This document shows, piece by piece, positions 57,032 to 64,000 of a stretch of 64,000 nucleotides of DNA. The translations under genes were made by a program, and so were the position numbers. Positions within the stretch are counted from its first letter, which is position 1. The number at the start of each line of letters is the position of its first letter. The notes below the pieces were generated by a model. It searched no databases. It was not told the DNA's origin and saw only the letters and a list, made by a program, of their open reading frames with translations. The DNA comes from Terebella lapidaria (taxonomy: Eukaryota; Annelida; Polychaeta; Terebellida; Terebellidae): the NCBI GenBank assembly GCA_949152475.1, contig OX424560.1, positions 18,415,106 to 18,479,105 on the forward strand, in the 5' to 3' direction.

Positions 57032-59830
57032 ATGGCTGACAAACCCGGAGACGACCGGGAAAATGGCGACCCAGGTGACAATCGGCCCCGCACAGTTAAG
57101 TTGGACGGCGATAACATCACCGTCCAAGTGATCGACACCGGGGATGAATCGGATCATCCTATAGTCGTCCCCGACAACGAAGGTTCGTCCGGCCCCGACT
57201 CGCAGCCTGAACAGCGCGATCCAGTCACGCTCAGTGACACGGCAAGTGGATCGGAAAAGGGAGCGCGACCCAAAACGGCCCGGAACAAGCTGGCGCAACG
57301 AGGAGAGCGCCATACACCGAGCCCGACTCCGGATGATATCTTCAATATCGACCCCGAACGCTTCCGCCGACTCGAGGAGGGCGGAAGTATCGTCCAGCGT
57401 GCGATTGAGGCACGACAAGCGGCCCAAGAAGCTCAACGAGTCGCCACCGCGAGCCGCCAACCCGACCCAGCAAATCAGGTGATCGCCCCGATCGCTCCGG
57501 CCCCGACTTCACCCGCTTCCGGTTCAGCGGTAGCACGACCCGCGGCCTCCCGTTCTCCAAACAAGAGAACTTATACTTCTTTCAAGAAGAAGCATGGAGC
57601 GGGAGCCCGATCGACCTCCAGCAGTTCGTCACGCTCCAGCGGCGGATCTGCTATTACGGCCCCGACCTCGACTTTCCGTCGGCAAGTGGCGGAATTAATG
57701 GAATTGGTGCCACCTCCCGTGACACCCTACGGAACTCGGCCCATAGACTGGAACAAGGTTCCACTCAGTAAGCGAAATCGGAGCGCTGGATACGGCCACA
57801 TCCATAACTTCGATGAGCAGTCGACCCTGTCGGAGGGAAACCTCCTCACATTGGCCCCGCTACAGCGTGGAGACGGTCGATTCGAGTGCCCCTTCTGCAT
57901 CGGCGAAGAGGAGGGAGCAGGAGAACGACAGTGGTCCTCCGTGCCACGACGCGGACCTTTTCGGACGGCCCAGAGTCTTGATGCGCACGTGCTAGCGTAT
58001 CATTTTCCGTTCCTGCGCTACTTCGTGTGTCCGGCCCGCGACGGCTTCCGGACATTGGCCCAGGAGGAGATGTTCCGGCATCTGTCTCAAGCGACCCCGC
58101 AACACGTGACGTCGTTCCCCTTCTACCAGGAAGGACGACTATCGGCATCCGGCCCCATGCTCGTCAGGTTCGCGCTACGCTGCAGAGTCGACATGCAGCC
58201 GAACCCGAATTATCGACCCCCAAGAGTTCCGGCCAACATCCCGATCTTCAGGAGGGATGTCAACACCGTCCTGACGTTCGGCATCTGGCACATGGCGCCA
58301 GAGCTCTTTGAGCAGTATCCGCCCAACTCGGCCCCGGAAGTGCAACAGGTACTCCGTCGACTGGAGTACAATCGTGCTTCGACCCCGGCAGACGAGATTC
58401 GGCTTACCCGCATGGTCAGTGACATCGAGACCATGAACACGCGGGTTCGAATTCGACGACCCAGTACGATCTTCTTCGTTCGGCCCATAAACTACCAGAC
58501 GACATCAGTGAGCACGGCGGAGGAGGTCCCGACAACGACCACCGGTGTTTCGGCCTCGGCGGTCGTCACGACGGCTTCGTTCGCGACAGTGGTGTCGCCA
58601 GCGACAACTCGACCGGTCACCACAGTGACATCTTCGACCCCGTCTAGAGCTCGGCCGTCGGATATCATACCCCGGCGGATGGTTGTGGAACGACCCACGG
58701 CCTCTAACGTCACGGACTACCGAGTCCGTGAGGGATTGGTCCCTCCACCTGAGGAGTATCCGCTACTCCCAAGTCGACCCCTGAATACCACACCGGTATC
58801 GTCATCAACCGGCAAGGAGACTCCCGAGCCGAAGAGTCCAGTTGAGGATCGGCCACCTCCACTCAGGGAGATTGCACCCGGATCTCCTGTACGTGCGACC
58901 CCGACACCGTTTTCGACCCCGGAATCTTCACCGGAGCCTTCACGACGGATGGTGGAACCCGTCCCGCTCCCGCCGTACCTCACGGAGGAAGTGGAACCTC
59001 TGCGTTCCGTTCCGACACGCGGCACCGATCGAGACCGGCCCCGACTCCAAGTGGACGACCCAGAGCAGCTCGAGTCACTCCACAGAGACCTCGACGAGCG
59101 TCTGCCGCTTCATGGATCCGGCGAGTTCGCGGCCGATTTCCAGTTCCTGCGGCAACACGGCAGACGTTTGGCGACCCGCTCGCTTCCCGGCCTGCAGGCA
59201 CTACCCGGCCAGAATCCCGACCTCACAGACTTCCTACGGGATGAGGACGCCCAGCGGCTCCCGAACTACCTCGGATTTCACGAGGACTTTTGGACGGCTC
59301 GTCTCGAACAGGCCGCCCATAATGCCGACCCCTTGCTTCTGCCGTCAGAACCGGAGGAGCACCTTCCGACCCTGTCACTCGCCCGCGCTGACGATTTAGC
59401 GCACCAGTACTTGCGACTGATTCGTCGGGAGTATCTGTCGGCCCTGGATCACCACATCAGGCAGGCAGAATATAACGGCCTGTCTGTCGGCTTTGGGATG
59501 GGTGCTCTGCACGAGCGCCACCAGCCCACGTTCCCGGACGCCCTGTCCGAAGAGAATCTACGGCTTCGAGTCCGTGTGACTCAGTTGGAGGACCAAGTCG
59601 CCCACCAACGACAGGAAATCACTCGGCTTCGAGCGACTTCGACCCCGACGCCATCGGAGGCACAAGCTCCGTCGACCCCGACCACACCGACCATCCCAGG
59701 GGAGTTGTTGGCCACGATCGTGTCCATCCTGCCCAGACTGCCCCCGGACGAACAACTACAGCTGATGCGGCAGGCATCGCCAGCGGCCCCGCCTCCTCCC
59801 GCCAGCAGGCGTGAACGGGAGGACAAGTGA
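57032..59830 (+). CDS. ORF3 of copy B, unknown accessory protein (932 aa)
   Basis: Family not recognised. Begins ATG at 57032 (MADKPGDD). Visible parts: acidic 1-110; alanine-rich amphipathic helix about 108-142; basic/serine patch 175-210; Cys/His cluster 286-357 (CPFC, then His319 and His324 in a 'LDAHVLAYH' segment, then FVCPARDGF and FRHL) reminiscent of C2H2 fingers; Thr/Val/Pro-rich linker about 470-680; conserved-looking helical segment about 690-830; coiled coil 838-875; proline-rich end. No signal peptide, membrane helix or furin-type site, so it is not an obvious envelope. Maintained intact in both copies, which suggests it matters to the element. A nuclear or RNA/DNA-binding role is plausible but unproven. 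Confidence 0.82.
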   Translation: MADKPGDDRENGDPGDNRPRTVKLDGDNITVQVIDTGDESDHPIVVPDNEGSSGPDSQPEQRDPVTLSDTASGSEKGARPKTARNKLAQRGERHTPSPTPDDIFNIDPERFRRLEEGGSIVQRAIEARQAAQEAQRVATASRQPDPANQVIAPIAPAPTSPASGSAVARPAASRSPNKRTYTSFKKKHGAGARSTSSSSSRSSGGSAITAPTSTFRRQVAELMELVPPPVTPYGTRPIDWNKVPLSKRNRSAGYGHIHNFDEQSTLSEGNLLTLAPLQRGDGRFECPFCIGEEEGAGERQWSSVPRRGPFRTAQSLDAHVLAYHFPFLRYFVCPARDGFRTLAQEEMFRHLSQATPQHVTSFPFYQEGRLSASGPMLVRFALRCRVDMQPNPNYRPPRVPANIPIFRRDVNTVLTFGIWHMAPELFEQYPPNSAPEVQQVLRRLEYNRASTPADEIRLTRMVSDIETMNTRVRIRRPSTIFFVRPINYQTTSVSTAEEVPTTTTGVSASAVVTTASFATVVSPATTRPVTTVTSSTPSRARPSDIIPRRMVVERPTASNVTDYRVREGLVPPPEEYPLLPSRPLNTTPVSSSTGKETPEPKSPVEDRPPPLREIAPGSPVRATPTPFSTPESSPEPSRRMVEPVPLPPYLTEEVEPLRSVPTRGTDRDRPRLQVDDPEQLESLHRDLDERLPLHGSGEFAADFQFLRQHGRRLATRSLPGLQALPGQNPDLTDFLRDEDAQRLPNYLGFHEDFWTARLEQAAHNADPLLLPSEPEEHLPTLSLARADDLAHQYLRLIRREYLSALDHHIRQAEYNGLSVGFGMGALHERHQPTFPDALSEENLRLRVRVTQLEDQVAHQRQEITRLRATSTPTPSEAQAPSTPTTPTIPGELLATIVSILPRLPPDEQLQLMRQASPAAPPPPASRREREDK

Positions 59831-60324
59831 AATTCGTCCCTGAACTGTTCGGCCCCTTGAACGCGGCCCCCACCGAGTGACCAAACAATTCTGGTCACGG
59901 CACATATATATTGTAAATAGTTGTACATATACATTTAATATCCTAGTCATGGCTTTTCGTTTTTATACATGTAATTTAGTTAAATTTAATCTACATTTTA
60001 TTTCAGTTCATTAGACTCTTAAAGTTATAGTTCCGTTTCGCTTTGAAACGTCGAGGAGTTTTGTTTATCATTCCATATCATACATTCCATTCATTGTTGT
60101 GCATGTATTTGTATATGTATCATCGTAGAGACTGCTGACGGACTGACTGCTGACGTTTATTTTGACAGTTAGGAATTTTTATTGTATGAAGTGTTTTCGC
60201 ATTTCGCGCGGCGTGTGTGTGTGAGTGCTTTTGGGTTTGACCTTTAGGACTTTTTAGCTTTTTATTGTTTAGTTTTTGGCGACGGTAGGGTCCGGGGAGG
60301 GTAATCCCGAGGGCGTAGGATTAA

Positions 60325-60335
60325 TGAAGGGGTGT
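60325..60335 (+). promoter_or_regulatory. Copy B polypurine tract
   Basis: AATGAAGGGGTGTTA directly precedes the 3' LTR (starts 60338), the expected place for plus-strand priming. Confidence 0.6.
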
Positions 60336-60337
60336 TA

Positions 60338-61073
60338 TGTAGTAATTTTAGCGACTGTTACTCCCGTCCCTCCCGCGCACTATACATTTCCACAACAAAC
60401 ATTCATTCTACATGACTTACATACAGGACAAGTACACACTATACGATCACAAGCATAAACTCCATGTAGTCATGGTTACATACACAGGTCAAACCACGCA
60501 CCTGCGGCCCCGCTAGCTCAGTACACTCGGCCCCGTTTACTCGACCTTGACCTTCACATGCACTGACTTCTAAACATAGAACTTGACACACATACTCCAT
60601 ACATCACGTGCACACATACAGGCATTCCAAGTATTGACACGAGCCGGGGAAACCCACTTTCCCGGTGACATCAGCGCATTGCACCACACATTCAACCTAT
60701 CACAACACCGCTTACACTTGGCGGGAAATTACACAGCCACATGGTCCCTCGGCCCCAGTATACTGCGCAGAAGTGTAGTGTAAATCCCAGTGGCAGGACG
60801 TGTATACAAGAAGCTCCTGTGAGACTGTCGATATTAATATATATAATCTATCGGATATATGTGCAAGTTGTATAAAGGACTATACTAGGAGTATATAGAA
60901 ACATAGACTGGGATATCACCCGACGTAGGTGAGAGTGCGACCCTGATTGTGCGTGATTGATCATCAGTCTTTATCACCACAATAAACAGTTAAATTGAAA
61001 CTGCCGGCTTATTGTATCACACGACGACCCAGTTAAACCGGCTTGATATCGGCCGTGAACGATATTCGTCACA
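60338..61073 (+). repeat. Copy B 3' LTR
   Basis: 736 bp, no difference from the 5' LTR detected by eye, including the variant block around the TATA box. It is followed directly by the target duplication TATAC. Confidence 0.95.
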
Positions 61074-61078
61074 TATAC

Positions 61079-62780
61079 TTTTTGGGGAACATCGAATCAC
61101 ACCGAATCAGCAAAAATTGGTGTTGCTGGCTACAATCATTATGCAAGTAATATATGTGTATACAATTTTACATACATAAACTGAACTATGAAAGAGTGAA
61201 TGTGTGTGCGTACAAAAGGCCTTCCATTTTCATGGTAAAAGGGAATATAAGTATCCTGGTATATAAGGGGAAAAAGCCTGTAATGTGTGTGTAAAGTGTG
61301 TAATGTCAAAGACCTTGGGTGACTATGGATAATATATCACACTTGAAGATCCGAGGTCAGTCGCAACCCTGAGACTACAAGAAATGAATAATATAATATA
61401 TGTATATTTTTTTGATAATAAAATTATGATAATACGAAACCTGTGACAAAAACAAAAATAGTGATACAGCAAAAAACACACAAAATAACTAGCTAACTTA
61501 GATGACTAGACGGATGACGACTGGCAAACCCGATGTGCTTCCTACCAGTAGGCTGCCAGAACTAAGAATCTGCATAATACAACCCTTACAATTATGCACG
61601 ATACAAAATCGTTGATACTGAGCAATGTCACATTGACTGTTGAGATCACTATTGGCTGCCAGAATTCACATTTTAAAATGTCCATCGCAAAAGCCAATTA
61701 GTCTACCCACGTCTTCAGCCATTTGAGTGCAAGGGATGATAATGCATGGGTCACTTCGGACAACCTCATAATGTCTTGAGTGAGAATCAAATTGGCGCTT
61801 TGAAAACACTTATGGAGGTTTCCACGTATTTTGCATGTATAATTGGCATTTGTGATAAAAGGACCTGTAATATTGAATAAACCTATTATATTTAGTGTTT
61901 CATATATGTATCGGCATAGTACAACCCTTTACAATTGTGCATTACACAAAGTCGTCGACAGTATAAAATGTCATATTGACTTGTTAAGATCACGTATCAA
62001 GTAGCATACCTTCAACACAGAGTTTGAAACCACGTGTATTTTTTGCTGTGTTCCACTGTTTCTCCACATGTTTTCATACATTCTGAAATATATATTTTGT
62101 CTAAAATGAGAATATGAAGTTCAGGAAAACATCAATGTTCTAGTAAATGAATGCAGATGAATATTGCTTATACAAATCGAACTGATGGCGCATTATAGGA
62201 TGTAATTTCTTACTTACATATACCTGTGTATCTGTGATCAATAATACACATGCACATTTTACAATTTCCTTCCATTTTTACACCACAATATTTTGACGAT
62301 GTCAACAAAAACCTGGAATGAGTTTCAGAATTGACACAAAGGCCAACCAAACATTTTAATCACAAGGCACACTGGCGTCTCCAGACTATAGAATGTTCTT
62401 GTTTCTAGGAATACTGTATACTGCGGTGGAATTAGTACATGACTGCCTAACAACTAATTCGAAAACAAATTAGAGATCCAAAAGAAACCGGGAGATAGCT
62501 GGTATTTGGTCGGGCTTTGTTTCTATTGCAAAATGTTGTATTTTACGTTTGTTATTGGAATCATCAAAAGTTGGCTGTATCGGTGGTAATAGATTGATAC
62601 TTACATCACATAAGTAACCAATCACAAGTCAAAAGGCTACTGAGTTGATGTTAATGTTGGCTCTCTACTAGATTTGGAGAATTATGTGAGTTACTGAACA
62701 ATTGATGCTAAGAGTCCGTCTTTGGAATGGATAAGTGATAAGAGAAACATGCTTTCGAGGTGAAATCTAATTGAAAACTT
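61079..62780. other. Noncoding host DNA, no gene recognised
   Basis: No supported ORF. A direct repeat of about 85 bases occurs at about 61565-61655 and 61905-61995 ('catartacaaccctt.acaatt.tgca', 'ttgactgttgagatcac'). At about 62525-62605 a 70-base stretch resembles 14115-14185, the 3' flank of TRPA-like gene 2. Confidence 0.5.
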
Positions 62781-62875
62781 TTCGGATTGAACGTTCGAAC
62801 ATGTGTAACAAAACCATGCAACTGCCGCGCTGAAACGTTCGTTAGGAACGGTCACGTGATCTACAAAGTCCACTT

Positions 62876-63115
62876 GCGAAGACACCGTTCGCGGAAGAAC
62901 CGTTCGCGGAAGCACGATTGCGGAAGCATCATCAGCGGAAGCATCGTTCGCGGAAGAACCGTTCGCGGAAGCACGATTGCGGAAGCATCGTCAGCGGAAG
63001 CATCAGTCGCGGAAGCACCGTTCGCGGAAGAGGAGCCTTCGCGGAAGAACCGTTCGCGGACGCAGTCTTCACCACGTGGAGAAGAGTGCGGAAGATACGT
63101 TCGCGGACGAAGATG
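62876..63115 (+). repeat. GCGGAAG / TTCGCGGAAG array upstream of the LTR promoter
   Basis: About 15 copies of GCGGA(A/C)G, mostly as CGTTCGCGGAAG at 15-18 bp spacing, end just before the TATA box. The position suggests an upstream activating or transcription-factor-binding array. The ORFs of 125 and 147 codons crossing it arise from the repeat. Confidence 0.75.
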
Positions 63116-63134
63116 CGCGCGCAGCCACCCTGGC

Positions 63135-63141
63135 TATATAA
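63135..63141 (+). promoter_or_regulatory. TATA box of the third LTR
   Basis: GCTATATAAGGG is a strong TATA match; transcription would start near 63165. Confidence 0.55.
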
Positions 63142-63701
63142 GGGAGAGCGGACGGCCGCTCTGAGAGCACTGCAACAGCGACATCGACCGTGGGGAGATC
63201 GTCACCGCCACAGCCAAGGGACTCGACGAACTCCGTGCGGACGACTCCTTCTTCAGGGCCTTAGAGTCAACCGGGATTTAGACCGACTACCTGGAGAAAC
63301 CATTCGACTAAGCGGGACGGGAAACTTCAACGGGAAGGGACAGAGAGACGCCGCCGGCTAAGAACTCTTTTTAGTTGTGCCCTCGTGCACTATTTATTTT
63401 TGAAATGTGATCATACAGTGCTCCATGTCTGAACTTCATATTTGTACGTCACGTGGGTGACCAGCCATACAATTGTAAGTTGATTTGATGTATATAAATC
63501 TTCAATTTATTTACATCTGAGTTGCTTCTTGCCTAAGTGAAGCCGGTGAGCTACGGAGTGATGATACACCAGCGTTGGGGGACACCAATTTAGTGACGGC
63601 TCTCGAATCACAACGAGCGGGAGTTACATAAAGTCTATACGATCAGAGAAACCAGGTTTTTTGGGCCACACCGAAAACAAGTCATTACCAAACGTCACAA
63701 C

Positions 63702-63719
63702 TTGGTGCCGTGACCAGGA
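63702..63719 (+). other. Primer-binding site of the third LTR element
   Basis: TTGGTGCCGTGACCAGGA follows the LTR end by two bases. TGGTGCC-type sites are used by several LTR element groups; the tRNA is not assigned. Confidence 0.5.
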
Positions 63720-63762
63720 TCCCCGAGGGTCTACTGCCAGGGAACGAACCTCAGCATCACTC

Positions 63763-64000
63763 ATGTCCGGCGAAAACGACGAAACTGCCCCAGGGAAGAC
63801 AGGAGGTGAAGAGGAAGACTCTTCGCGGACGGCCTCACTTGCGGACGAGGAAGACAGCGGTTCGCGGAAGCCGACCTTTGCGGAAGAGGGAGACGACCGT
63901 TCGCGGAAGACGTTCGCGGAAGACGACCGTTCGCGGAAGACGTTCGCGGACGACAACCGTTCGCGGAAGACGACCTTGGCGGAAGAGGCCGACGACCGTT
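63763..64000 (+). CDS. gag: Start of gag-like ORF of the third LTR element (cut by window end)
   Basis: ATG at 63763 opens a frame that runs off the window (at least 79 codons). It starts MSGENDETAPGKTGGEEEDS and becomes a charged repeat of RSRKTFAEDD type, encoded by tandem TTCGCGGAAGACG units. The location just downstream of an LTR and primer site suggests gag, but no capsid or zinc knuckle is within view, so the superfamily (gypsy or BEL/Pao) is unknown. The minus-strand ORF over the same repeats is a shadow. Confidence 0.5.
   Translation, partial: MSGENDETAPGKTGGEEEDSSRTASLADEEDSGSRKPTFAEEGDDRSRKTFAEDDRSRKTFADDNRSRKTTLAEEADDR

Larger units (their letters stand above)
47675..61073 (+). 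mobile_element. Full-length Ty3/gypsy-type LTR retrotransposon, copy B (13,399 bp)
   Basis: Same organisation as copy A but on the plus strand. LTRs of 736 bp at 47675-48410 and 60338-61073 show no visible difference. A perfect 5-bp target duplication TATAC flanks it (47670-47674, 61074-61078). All three ORFs are intact and differ from copy A at about ten residues in total. The LTRs differ from those of copy A by about 2-3 percent including small indels near the TATA box, more than the interior does. About 120 CGRCCC hexamers are spread over the sense strand. Confidence 0.95.
62690..63699 (+). repeat. LTR of a third, unrelated LTR element (left boundary uncertain)
   Basis: The right end is set by GTCACA (63694-63699) followed two bases later by a primer-binding-site-like TTGGTGCCGTGACCAGGA. 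A TATATAA box is at 63135-63141, preceded by an array of GCGGAAG units. The left end cannot be fixed because the partner LTR lies outside the window; a TG near 62685 is a guess. The sequence is unrelated to the 13.4-kb elements apart from a similar primer region. Confidence 0.5.

Noticed and set aside
62787..63361. 125- and 147-codon plus-strand ORFs
   Set aside because: Produced by the GCGGAAG repeat in the LTR; they end soon after the repeat and overlap the TATA box.
1..64000. tRNA, rRNA or snRNA genes
   Set aside because: I searched by eye for A/B-box-like and conserved rRNA segments and saw none I could support; a covariance-model scan would be decisive.

Overview
The window looks like nuclear DNA from a marine invertebrate, probably a lophotrochozoan and most likely a mollusc. 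That assignment is inference: spliceosomal introns, TRPA-type channel genes with long ankyrin arrays in one exon, and dispersed 'gaccttgacctttgacct'-style repeats of the kind I associate with molluscan genomes. There is no operon structure, rRNA or recognisable tRNA gene. Roughly half of the window is mobile DNA.

Host genes: two tandem genes on the minus strand encode six-helix TRPA-like cation channels. Gene 1 (4409-2287) can be modelled completely as two exons, 515 residues, with no ankyrin repeats. Gene 2 (19085-14603, 5' end unresolved) has at least four exons; its last exon carries about 17 ankyrin-type repeats and the channel. Both genes splice at the same place and phase just before a homologous segment, so they are duplicates that now differ in the cytoplasmic N-terminus.

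Mobile DNA: two near-identical, apparently intact 13.4-kb Ty3/gypsy-type LTR retrotransposons lie in inverted orientation, copy A (24576-37962, minus) and copy B (47675-61073, plus), 9.7 kb apart. Each has two LTRs without visible difference, a primer-binding site, gag, pol in the -1 frame (protease, reverse transcriptase, RNase H, DD35E integrase), a 1.4-kb spacer and a third 932-codon ORF of unknown function with a C2H2-like cysteine/histidine cluster. A third, unrelated LTR element enters at the right edge (LTR ending at 63699, gag start at 63763, cut by the window). Non-autonomous elements include a 1.7-kb palindrome armed with a 20-bp satellite (8763-10462), a 2.67-kb element armed with inverted CACAAATGTG arrays (43427-46096) with a nested 208-bp MITE, a 1.07-kb poly-G/poly-C element (41597-42664), a small hairpin element near 4.8 kb and a LINE 3' fragment near 6 kb.

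Most unusual signal: the 13.4-kb elements are saturated, on the sense strand only, with CGRCCC (about 120 per copy by hand count). It occurs in LTRs, spacers and all three codon phases of the ORFs, so neither codon usage nor protein sequence explains it. The right-edge element shows the same kind of behaviour with a different motif, TTCGCGGAAG, found in its promoter region and in two frames of its gag. Family-specific nucleotide motifs spread through LTR elements look like an undescribed nucleic-acid-level signal.
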